From: Sphingomonas sp.
GTDB lineage: Bacteria > Pseudomonadota > Alphaproteobacteria > Sphingomonadales > Sphingomonadaceae
DNA length: 44,428 bases
Direction: 5' to 3'
Assembly (NCBI GenBank): GCA_013817375.1
Contig: JACDCV010000003.1
Coordinates: 1-44,428 of the forward strand
In this document: one piece after another, positions 11,960 to 19,484 of the stretch
Position numbering within the stretch: position 1 is the first letter of the stretch
How the letters are laid out: each line of letters starts with the position of its first letter
Made by a program: the position numbers and the translations under genes
Notes under the pieces: model-generated
Seen by the model: only the letters and a program-made list of their open reading frames with translations
Database searches by the model: none
What the model was told of the DNA's origin: nothing

Positions 11960-12427
11960 TCAGGCGGCGGCTTGCTCCCGAACGGCGGCGAGCACCTCCT
12001 GCGCATGGCCCGGCACCTTCACCTTGCGCCATTCCGTCTTCAGCGTACCGCCGGCGCCGATCAGGAACGTCGAGCGCTCCATTCCCATATATTTGCGGCC
12101 GTACATCGACTTCTGCACCCATGTTCCCAAAGCGTCTGAAACCCGTCCCTCCTCGTCCGAGACGAGCGCGACGCTCAGCTCGTATTTGTCGATGAACTTG
12201 TGGTGCTTCTTCATCGGGTCTCGCGAAACTCCAACGACCATTGCTCCGGCCTTTTCAAAGTCGACTGCGAGCGCGGTGAAATCCTGAGCCTCCCGCGTGC
12301 AGCCGGAGGTGTCGTCCTTGGGATAGAAGAACAGCACCAGCGGCGATCCGGGGTTCGCCAGGTTGATCTTGCGCCCGTCGCTGGTCTCGACCACGATATC
12401 CGGTGCCCGGTCGCCTGCTGCGATCAT
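11960..12427 (-). CDS. bcp: Peroxiredoxin (thiol peroxidase, Bcp type)
   Basis: LVLFFYPKDDTSGCTREAQDFTAL; start at MIAAGDRAPD. Confidence 0.93.
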   Translation of the reverse strand: MIAAGDRAPDIVVETSDGRKINLANPGSPLVLFFYPKDDTSGCTREAQDFTALAVDFEKAGAMVVGVSRDPMKKHHKFIDKYELSVALVSDEEGRVSDALGTWVQKSMYGRKYMGMERSTFLIGAGGTLKTEWRKVKVPGHAQEVLAAVREQAAA

Positions 12428-15117
12428 TACGAAGCCGCTCCTTTCACGCGTTCCCACAATATTGAAATGCTGTGCCGCGCCGCGTCGTGGCGGGCAAGTA
12501 GCTGCGGCCAGCTATCGGCTCCGCAGGCCTTCGCCATCAGCTCGCAGCTTTCCTCGCTGGGGCTCGTGGTCTCCGGCGCGACAAGACGGATCGTCACTAA
12601 CATCTTGATCAGCAACTTTTGTGCATCGGCAATCTTTTCATGCAGCAGGCCAGCTTGCGCCAGCTGCTCCACTGCCCTCTCCAGCCGAGGCTCGAGCCCC
12701 TTCTTGTGAAGGAGCTGAAGGGTGTGGACAGCGAATTCGAGATCGACGAGTCCGCCGGGTCCAAGCTTCACGTCGAGCGGACCCGAAGCCGGCTTGTTGC
12801 GAGCGATGTCGTCGCGCATTTTCACCGCGTCGGCGATCAGCTTCTCACCATCATGGGGGCGGTTCAGTATTTCGGAGACCAGCGCTTCGGCCTTGCTCCG
12901 GGCAGCGGCCGATCCGAACACCGGGCGCGCCCGGCACAGCGCCATATGCTCCCAGGTCCAGGCCTCGTTGCGCTGATAGTCGCCAAATGCGTCGAGCGAC
13001 ACCGCAAGCATCCCCTGCTCGCCCTGCGGCCGAAGCCTGGTATCGACGTCGTAGAGTGGGCCCGCGGGCGTAGGGACGCTGAGCGCCGCATTCACCCGGT
13101 TGGCGAGCCGGTTGAAATAATCGGCAGGTCCGAGAGGCTTGCGCCCATCCGACGAATCCGCCTCCGGCCTGGTGAACAAATAGATGATATCGAGGTCGGA
13201 AGCGTGGGTCAGCAGGCCTCCCCCCAGCCGGCCGAGGCCAAGGATCAGCAATTCGGCTCCGGGAAAGCGGCCATGCGCCTCTTCGAACTCGCCTACCGCA
13301 GCATCGGCGAGAGCGACGATCGCGCCCTCCGCAACCCGCGAATATCCCTCCCCGACCGACAGCGGGTCTTCGCGAAGGTCGATCAGCTGCACGCCAAGAG
13401 CGAAGCGGCGTTCGTTGATCAGCCGCCGGGTGCGGTCGAGCGCCAGGTCGTAAGGCAGGCTGCGCGTTTCCTGCTCGAGGAGCTCGGCAAAGTCGGCCGA
13501 ATCCTGCGGCGGATCGAAGCAGGAGGAATCCAGCAACGTGTCCAATAGTGACGGCCGCCGCGCCAGCTGGTCCGACAGCGCCGGAGCATGGGCGAGGATT
13601 CTGGCGAACAAGGTGGTGAGCGCCGGCCGCGCCTCGAGAAGCCGGTAGAGGTTCACGCCGCTGGGTATCCGTTCGACGACGTCGCTCAGGCGATTGAGCG
13701 CCCGCATCGGGTCGGCGCTCTTGGCGATTGCCTTGAGTAGCGCTGGAAGCATGCCTTCGAAGGCGTCGGTCGCAGCCGTCGAACGAAGCGATCGCGGTCG
13801 GCCCGAGCGCCATTCGGCAATCCTTCGCATCGCCGTCTCGATTTCCGGAAAGCCAAGCTCTTCAACCTTCTCGCGGAGCAGGTCGGAATTGCTTGGAAGC
13901 CGCTCCGATCCGCCCTCGGCGAGCTCGTCGAACGCCTCTCCCACCTGTTCGACACAGGGACCAAGCCAGCCCAGCAAGTCTCCTCCGCAGCCGAAACCGT
14001 GAAGCCGCGCCACATTGTCCAGGGCCGCTTCGTCGCAAGGAAGCAGGTGAGTCTGCTGGTCGCCGACCATCTGCACTCGGTGCTCGGCGGTTCGAAGCCG
14101 GCGATAGGCATCGGCCAGCACCCGGCCAAGCTCCGGCTTCAAATAACCGGCACGCTCCATCGCCGTGATCGCGTCGAGCGTTGGCGCCACTCTGAGCTCC
14201 GGCTCGCGCCCGCCGTGAACAAGCTGGCTTGCGTGGATGTAGAATTCGACTTCGCGAATCCCGCCACGGCCGCGCTTGAGATCGAAGCCGGGCCCAAAGC
14301 GCTGCCGTTCCGAATAATGGTCGCGGATCTGCTGGCTGACCGACCGGATTTGCTCGATCGCACCGAAGTCGAGCGCCCGTCTCCAGACGAACGGCCGGAT
14401 TGCGTCGAGGAAGCTTTCACCCAAAGCGCGGTCGCCGGCGCAGCAGCGGGCCCGGATGAACGCCGCCCGCTCCCACCCCGCGGCCGACGATTCATAATAA
14501 GAGATTGCGGCGTTCACCGGCAGGACGATGGGCGTTACCTCCGGCGACGGGCGGAGCCTGAGGTCGACCCGGGCGACATATCCGTCTTCGGTTCGCGTCT
14601 GCAGCAGTTCGACGATGCGTCTGCCGAGCCAGACCGCTGCTTCGCCGGACTCGTCGCGCTGGCGGCGGGGCAGTGTCCCGGGATCGAACAATAAAAGCAG
14701 GTCCACATCCGACGAGAAATTTAGCTCCCCGCTTCCAAGCTTGCCAAGGGCGATAACGGCGAGGCCGCGCGGCGTCTCGCCGGGGGTGCGTTCTTCAATC
14801 GCGGCCCGGACGGCGCGCTCGATGCTCTCTTCGGCGAAGCTGGAAAGACGCTGCGTAACCTGCTCCAGGTCAAACTCCCCGGAGAGGTCTCCCAGCGCTA
14901 CGGTAAGTGCGAGACCCAGCCTTCGGCGCCGCAGCTCCGAACCGACCGTTGCGCCGCCCGCCTGAAGAGCCTGGTCACAAGCCTCTCCAGCGCCCTTTGC
15001 CACGAAGATCTCGACGAGGTCCGGCCGGGCCCGCATCGCATCGCGAAGAAAGGGAGCGTGGGCATGCGCACGAGCAATCGCGCCCTTGCGGCCACCTGTC
15101 GTTTTTGCGCTGTTCAC
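12427..15117 (-). CDS. glnE: Bifunctional glutamine synthetase adenylyltransferase/deadenylyltransferase
   Basis: Two nucleotidyltransferase domains (GELNFSSDVDLLLLFD; GGGLLTHASDLDIIYLF); likely GTG start at 15117, TAATG junction with bcp. Confidence 0.93.
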   Translation of the reverse strand: MNSAKTTGGRKGAIARAHAHAPFLRDAMRARPDLVEIFVAKGAGEACDQALQAGGATVGSELRRRRLGLALTVALGDLSGEFDLEQVTQRLSSFAEESIERAVRAAIEERTPGETPRGLAVIALGKLGSGELNFSSDVDLLLLFDPGTLPRRQRDESGEAAVWLGRRIVELLQTRTEDGYVARVDLRLRPSPEVTPIVLPVNAAISYYESSAAGWERAAFIRARCCAGDRALGESFLDAIRPFVWRRALDFGAIEQIRSVSQQIRDHYSERQRFGPGFDLKRGRGGIREVEFYIHASQLVHGGREPELRVAPTLDAITAMERAGYLKPELGRVLADAYRRLRTAEHRVQMVGDQQTHLLPCDEAALDNVARLHGFGCGGDLLGWLGPCVEQVGEAFDELAEGGSERLPSNSDLLREKVEELGFPEIETAMRRIAEWRSGRPRSLRSTAATDAFEGMLPALLKAIAKSADPMRALNRLSDVVERIPSGVNLYRLLEARPALTTLFARILAHAPALSDQLARRPSLLDTLLDSSCFDPPQDSADFAELLEQETRSLPYDLALDRTRRLINERRFALGVQLIDLREDPLSVGEGYSRVAEGAIVALADAAVGEFEEAHGRFPGAELLILGLGRLGGGLLTHASDLDIIYLFTRPEADSSDGRKPLGPADYFNRLANRVNAALSVPTPAGPLYDVDTRLRPQGEQGMLAVSLDAFGDYQRNEAWTWEHMALCRARPVFGSAAARSKAEALVSEILNRPHDGEKLIADAVKMRDDIARNKPASGPLDVKLGPGGLVDLEFAVHTLQLLHKKGLEPRLERAVEQLAQAGLLHEKIADAQKLLIKMLVTIRLVAPETTSPSEESCELMAKACGADSWPQLLARHDAARHSISILWERVKGAAS

Positions 15118-15190
15118 GGGCTCAGTCTGTGCCCCAAAGCGACGAACGAGGAAACTCCGGCGGCAACTCAGTCGTTGGGAGGCGGAAGTT

Positions 15191-15367
15191 ATGGATAAGA
15201 ACAAACAAATGACAACGGCCACGATGGATATAGACCGACGACCGATCCGGATCGACATGCCGCCCGAGCATGCCGGCGTGATGGCGGCCCTTCGGCGCGC
15301 GTTTCAGGCCGCCGCCAATGAGCCGAGCGACCGCGATTTCGCAGAACTGCTGCGCAAACTTAACTGA
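15191..15367 (+). CDS. NepR-like small anti-sigma factor candidate (58 aa)
   Basis: MDKNKQMTTATMDIDRRPIRIDMPPEHAGVMAALRRAFQAAANEPSDRDFAELLRKLN; GGGAGG Shine-Dalgarno; gap-free C-terminal alignment to the window's nepR product with 10/27 identities. Confidence 0.6.
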   Translation: MDKNKQMTTATMDIDRRPIRIDMPPEHAGVMAALRRAFQAAANEPSDRDFAELLRKLN

Positions 15368-15434
15368 TTGCTTCATCGGGCCCGCTGCCGTTTTCGCGCA
15401 GGATCGGGCACACTCCAAACAGACTATTCGCAGA

Positions 15435-16112
15435 TTATTCGAGGTCGCGGCTTAGCTCGTCGACCTGGCCCATGATCGTCTGGAGCGCCGATTTGTCGGG
15501 ATCGCTCTTGTGCTGCCGCCGCGACGGCAGCTTGCCGTTCGTCAGCAAGGTTTCCAGCGCGACCCGGCCGCGGGCGACCCGGCTCTTGATCGTTCCGACC
15601 GCGCAGCCGCAGATTTCCGCCGCCTCCTCATAGGCAAACCCGCCCGCGCCGACGAGGATCAGAGCCTCGCGCTGAGGTTGAGGCAAATGCATCAGTGCCC
15701 GCTGCATATCGGCCAGCTCCACATGCCGGTCCTGGCTTGCGGGAGCGGCGAGGATTTTGGACGCTGTCAGCTCGTCCCATTCGCCCTTGAAACGGGCGCG
15801 GCGCATCTGGCTGAGGAACAGGTTGCGAAGGATGATGAAGGTCCAGGCACGCATGTTCGTGCCTGCCTGGAAGCGCTTGCGGGCGGCCCAGGCTTTGAGA
15901 AGCGTTTCCTGAACGAGATCATCGGCGAGATCCCGGCTTCCCGACAGCGACCGGCCGAAGGCGCGCAGGTGCGGGATCACCGCCGCCAGCTGATCCTTGA
16001 AATCCGGATCGGATAGCGGAACCGGCTCTTCCCGAACTTCGGGTGCCTCTTCGTCATCGTCTACCGCGGCCATCGTCCCCCACTCGCTATACTCGCGGCG
16101 CTTTGCCACCAA
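15435..16112 (-). CDS. ecfG: ECF sigma factor, EcfG type
   Basis: Region 2 SRDLADDLVQETLLKAWAARKRF, region 4 LPQPQREALILVGAGGFAYEEAAEICGCAVGTIKSRVARGR; adjacent to phyR/nepR. Start may be internal ATG at 16073. Confidence 0.88.
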   Translation of the reverse strand: MVAKRREYSEWGTMAAVDDDEEAPEVREEPVPLSDPDFKDQLAAVIPHLRAFGRSLSGSRDLADDLVQETLLKAWAARKRFQAGTNMRAWTFIILRNLFLSQMRRARFKGEWDELTASKILAAPASQDRHVELADMQRALMHLPQPQREALILVGAGGFAYEEAAEICGCAVGTIKSRVARGRVALETLLTNGKLPSRRQHKSDPDKSALQTIMGQVDELSRDLE

Positions 16113-16160
16113 TATGCTGAACCTGGAATTATCACTGAATTTGCTACAGAATCCAGACTG

Positions 16161-16319
16161 CTACGCCTCGGCCCCGATAAAGAAGATGATCGCGAAGATT
16201 ATCACGACCAAGCCCGTTCCGAAAATCAGCACATAGCGCGCCATGTGCCCAGTCGCCCCGGCACGCGCCTCCGTTGTCGTTTCGTGGATCGCTCCATCGC
16301 TATCTCGTCGTTCGGTCAT
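16161..16319 (-). CDS. 52-aa putative single-pass membrane protein, not in ORF track
   Basis: MTERRDSDGAIHETTTEARAGATGHMARYVLIFGTGLVVIIFAIIFFIGAEA*; ~19-residue hydrophobic C-terminal segment; lies directly behind an EcfG-type promoter. Confidence 0.65.
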   Translation of the reverse strand: MTERRDSDGAIHETTTEARAGATGHMARYVLIFGTGLVVIIFAIIFFIGAEA

Positions 16320-16353
16320 TCTGCTCTCGTTACGAATCAGGGTTCCATCGGCA

Positions 16354-16379
16354 AACGCGCCTGCCGGAACCCTTGTTCC
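16354..16379 (-). promoter_or_regulatory. EcfG-type promoter (GGAAC-N17-CGTT)
   Basis: Minus strand: GGAAC AAGGGTTCCGGCAGGCG CGTT; 34 nt upstream of the 52-aa ORF, which precedes ecfG. Confidence 0.8.
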
Positions 16380-16380
16380 G

Positions 16381-16425
16381 ATGAGCAGGTCCGGACTGCT
16401 GGGGGCAGTCCGGCATACTGCTCAT
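16381..16425 (-). other. Long interrupted hairpin between phyR stop and the EcfG promoter
   Basis: Minus strand ATGAGCAG-TATG-CCGGACTGC-CCCCA-GCAGTCCGG-AC-CTGCTCAT: 8 bp + 9 bp stems; no U-tract. Confidence 0.7.
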
Positions 16426-17222
16426 CAAGCCGGGACCGTCGCCGCGTCGAAAAACAAGGCTTGAGCGATCGCTGCCTTAACAGTTGAGCGCTGGAATGGC
16501 TTGGTGATCAGGAACGTCGGCTCCGGCCGGGTTCCGGTCAGTAGCCGCTCGGGGAACGCCGTGATGAAGATCACCGGCACCGAGAATTCCGCGAGAATAT
16601 CGCGAACCGCATCGATTCCGCTCGAATCGTCGGCGAGCTGGATGTCGGCGAGCACCAGCCCCGGCGGGCTTTGGCGAGCCATCGACACCGCTTCGTCGCG
16701 AGTGACGGCAACGCCGGTGACAGTGTGCCCGAGGTCGCGAACGATCGTCTCGATGTCCATCGCGATGATCGGCTCGTCCTCGATGATCAGAACATCGGTC
16801 AGGGTCTGGCGCTCGATCTCGCCAAGCGCTTCGGCGACCAGCGAATCCACATCGTCCGGGCTCGCCCCGATCAGATAGCCGGCGTCGTCGGAGGAAAAGC
16901 CTTCGAGCGAGGTCAGGAGAAGCGCCTGGCGCGACAAAGGCGTGATCTTCGAAAGGCGGGCGTTGGCGATCCCTTCGGCGCCTGAAATCTCCTGAGACGG
17001 CTCTTCGCCTTCCTCGATATTGGCGGTCGACCAAATCGCGTGGAACGTTTTATAGAGCCCCAGCCGCGGATCGACGTCGCGGGGAAACTCGTCGGGCTGG
17101 GCGACGATGGCTTCCAAAGTCGCACGCACGAAAGCATCGCCATGGGTCTGACTGCCGGTCAGAGCGCGCGCGTAGCGGCGCAGGAAGGGCAGATGGGGCG
17201 CAAGTTCCTGTCCAAGGGACAT
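16425..17222 (-). CDS. phyR: General stress response anti-anti-sigma response regulator PhyR
   Basis: N-terminal sigma-like domain (ELAPHLPFLRRYARALTGSQTHGDAFVRATLEAI) fused to C-terminal receiver (DVLIIEDEPIIAMDIETIVRDLGHTVTGVA... VLADIQLADDSSG... LITKPF). Confidence 0.96.
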   Translation of the reverse strand: MSLGQELAPHLPFLRRYARALTGSQTHGDAFVRATLEAIVAQPDEFPRDVDPRLGLYKTFHAIWSTANIEEGEEPSQEISGAEGIANARLSKITPLSRQALLLTSLEGFSSDDAGYLIGASPDDVDSLVAEALGEIERQTLTDVLIIEDEPIIAMDIETIVRDLGHTVTGVAVTRDEAVSMARQSPPGLVLADIQLADDSSGIDAVRDILAEFSVPVIFITAFPERLLTGTRPEPTFLITKPFQRSTVKAAIAQALFFDAATVPA

Positions 17223-17348
17223 CAGATTTGAATCTCCTAATAATCGGGCGCGCTTCCCCTTTGGGCAGGCACCGTGTTCGTTGCAACCCTCGAAGGACCG
17301 GCTATGTTGCTCCGGCGCAAATCCCCCACAGAGAAATGGTCAGAGGCT

Positions 17349-17373
17349 GGAACAAAGCATTGGCCATTTGGTT
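17349..17373 (+). promoter_or_regulatory. Candidate EcfG-type promoter upstream of nepR
   Basis: GGAAC-N16-GGTT (one mismatch in -10). Confidence 0.5.
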
Positions 17374-17541
17374 TCCGCCCCTGTGGTGGGGTCCCCGCAT
17401 CGTCGTTGACGAGACGGGAGCGCCAAAGTTAGGGCAGGAACTGGCGCTCTTCCAACGGGCATTCGCGAACCGTTGCGCCTCATTTCCATGGCTCGCTGGC
17501 AAGGCGGCGCACGCACCCGCTCAATGGGGGGGGACGAAAGG

Positions 17542-17730
17542 TTGAGTGACAGGAAAGTGGCCGGTTCAAAGGGTCCAGAAGGAAAAGGTGATACAACTGC
17601 GCCTGCTGCCACCCTCAAAAAGAAGCAGAAGGCTGCCGACATCGGCCGGGCATTGCGCTCCGTCTATGACGAGACCCTTCGTGAAGAGGTTCCCGACGAT
17701 TTCTCCGACTTGCTCGGCAAGCTCAGCTAG
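17542..17730 (+). CDS. nepR: Anti-sigma factor NepR
   Basis: ...ADIGRALRSVYDETLREEVPDDFSDLLGKLS; divergent from phyR. Likely TTG start (L/MSDRKVAGS) preceded by a G8 tract; alternative in-frame ATG at 17524. Confidence 0.88.
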   Translation: MSDRKVAGSKGPEGKGDTTAPAATLKKKQKAADIGRALRSVYDETLREEVPDDFSDLLGKLS

Positions 17731-17757
17731 GGCTCGCCTCCGGGACCGGGCCTGAAT

Positions 17758-19287
17758 ATGTCGACCGCCGCCGAACGCTTCGCCAGGCTCTCCACGCCGG
17801 CCAAGCTGCTCCTGATCCTGACCGCAGCCCTGCTTCCCATCGGGTTCGCACTGGTTTTCGTCGCATATGGCGAAATCGAGGAGGCCAACGAGGCCCTGAA
17901 GTCTCAATCCGACGAGCGGGCGCGGATCGCCGCCAAAGCCGTCGAAAGCCTCCTCGCACGTAACGCGCTGGCGCTCCGGATCGCGACCAACGGTCGCCTG
18001 GACCTTCCCGACCCTTGCGCGCGGGTTCAGCGGTCGCTCGGCATAGCTCCGGCCGTCGCCCAGAACTTCGAGCTCAACGCCCCCGACGGGCGAGAATTGT
18101 GCAGCGTCGGCGACATCGGCGACCTCAGCATGCTTCCGCCAATTGCCCCTGGAGACATCCAGCTTCGGGTCGCTCCGCAGGAGGACCTGCTGCTCGTGCG
18201 TGTCGGGGTCGTCGGCGGGATGGCAGCCACGGTCATCTCCAGCGATGAAATCCGCGCAGCTGCGCTCGGTGAGAATATCGAGGGGCTGGTCGTTCGCGAC
18301 GGCAGGCGCGAGATCGTGATCGGCGATCGCGACTCGGCAATGACGCCGGGCGAAAGGGCGTCGATTACAAATTGGCCCGTCGCCAACGGGCGGCTGACGG
18401 TCGATGTCGAGGGCCGCGTTCCGGCCGTCACCACCCTCGACAGGCTCGTCATCCTGCTCCCGGTGGTGATGTGGTTTATCGCCGCGCTGATGACCTGGCT
18501 CCTGGTCACCAGGCTTCTGATCCAGCCGCTACGCCGCCTTCAGCAGGCAGTCTCCAGCTACGAACCCGGCGATCCCGCCCTCGAGCTTCCGAACAAGCTT
18601 GGGCCCGCGACCGAAATCCAGGGGCTCCGCGATGCCTTCGCCCGAGCGATGACGAGGGTTCAGGACTCCGAACGCGATATGAGCACGGCACTCGACGGAC
18701 AGCGCCGGCTCGTCCGCGAAGTCCATCACCGGGTGAAGAACAATCTCCAGGTGATCGCCTCGCTTCTCAACATCCACGGGCGAAGCGCCGAGACCGCGGC
18801 GGCCAGAGATGCCTATTCGTCGATCGGCCGGCGGGTGGGTGCGCTCGCGATCGTCCACCGCAATCATTATGCGGAGATGGAGGAAAACCGCGGCATATCG
18901 CTTCGGCCTCTGCTTGCGGAACTTGCCGCCGAACTTCGCTCCGGTGCGCCCGATTCGGCGCGCGGGCTGAGGATCGATCTCGATATTGAATCGGTGCACA
19001 CGACCCAGGACGTGGCAGTGTCCGTCGCCTTCCTGCTCACCGAAGTTATCGAATATGCGATGCTCCACCGCCCCGACGAGCCGGTCGAGATCGCAGTCAG
19101 GCGAGTGAGCGAGCTGACCGGCCGACTCACACTCGCAAGCCCGATCCTGATCCCCGACGAAGATCAGGAACGGGAGAAGGTGCAATTCGAGCGGATTATC
19201 TCGGGACTCGCAAAGCAGCTGCGATCGAGCCTCGACCGAAAGCTTGGCCGCTACAGTGTCGATCTGCCCGTGTTTCCGCCGCGCTGA
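17758..19287 (+). CDS. PhyP-like membrane sensor histidine kinase/phosphatase (HWE/HisKA_2 type)
   Basis: N-terminal TM, extracytoplasmic domain, HAMP-like segment, phosphoacceptor LVREVHHRVKNNLQVIASLLNIHGR; C-terminal ATPase domain lacks recognisable N/G boxes. Confidence 0.85.
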   Translation: MSTAAERFARLSTPAKLLLILTAALLPIGFALVFVAYGEIEEANEALKSQSDERARIAAKAVESLLARNALALRIATNGRLDLPDPCARVQRSLGIAPAVAQNFELNAPDGRELCSVGDIGDLSMLPPIAPGDIQLRVAPQEDLLLVRVGVVGGMAATVISSDEIRAAALGENIEGLVVRDGRREIVIGDRDSAMTPGERASITNWPVANGRLTVDVEGRVPAVTTLDRLVILLPVVMWFIAALMTWLLVTRLLIQPLRRLQQAVSSYEPGDPALELPNKLGPATEIQGLRDAFARAMTRVQDSERDMSTALDGQRRLVREVHHRVKNNLQVIASLLNIHGRSAETAAARDAYSSIGRRVGALAIVHRNHYAEMEENRGISLRPLLAELAAELRSGAPDSARGLRIDLDIESVHTTQDVAVSVAFLLTEVIEYAMLHRPDEPVEIAVRRVSELTGRLTLASPILIPDEDQEREKVQFERIISGLAKQLRSSLDRKLGRYSVDLPVFPPR

Positions 19288-19328
19288 GATGATCGTTTCG
19301 GCGGCGGCGAAAAAAAAGCAGGGATTCT

Positions 19329-19354
19329 GGAACCGGCGTAAAAGAAGGGGCGTT
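19329..19354 (+). promoter_or_regulatory. EcfG-type promoter (GGAAC-N17-CGTT)
   Basis: GGAAC CGGCGTAAAAGAAGGGG CGTT, 42 nt downstream of the histidine kinase stop, with no gene starting downstream on this strand. Confidence 0.85.
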
Positions 19355-19360
19355 ATGATG

Positions 19361-19464
19361 TTCGGATAGTGACTTTTGCCCCCCCGCTCTCGCTATCCGA
19401 TTAAATGGGCCCGGAACCGCCAACCCTCCCCCCCCCGGTGGCGCTTCCGGGCCCTCACTTTTTT
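19361..19464 (+). ncRNA. Putative EcfG-dependent small RNA with C-rich loops
   Basis: Perfect EcfG promoter; hairpin 1 (11 bp UCGGAUAGUGA/UCGCUAUCCGA, loop with C7); hairpin 2 (10 bp GGGCCCGGAA/TTCCGGGCCC plus 5 bp upper stem, loop CCCUC9) ending in TTTTTT. Confidence 0.72.
19407..19464 (+). terminator. Rho-independent terminator of the putative sRNA
   Basis: GGGCCCGGAA...TTCCGGGCCC then TCACTTTTTT. Confidence 0.85.
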
Positions 19465-19484
19465 CAACTCCCCCCTCACCAGCT

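Noticed and set aside
15155-15176. GAAAC-N17-CGTT upstream of the NepR-like gene as an EcfG promoter
   Set aside because: -35 mismatch, and the -10 is so close to the start that the transcript would lack the Shine-Dalgarno
17228-17545. 105-aa plus ORF between phyR and nepR whose stop overlaps the nepR TTG
   Set aside because: No recognisable domain, no convincing SD, atypical composition; probably leader/spacer sequence, though a leader peptide cannot be fully excluded
19465-19484. C6 tract and CTCACC after the sRNA terminator as part of the sRNA
   Set aside because: Lies downstream of a strong hairpin + T6 terminator
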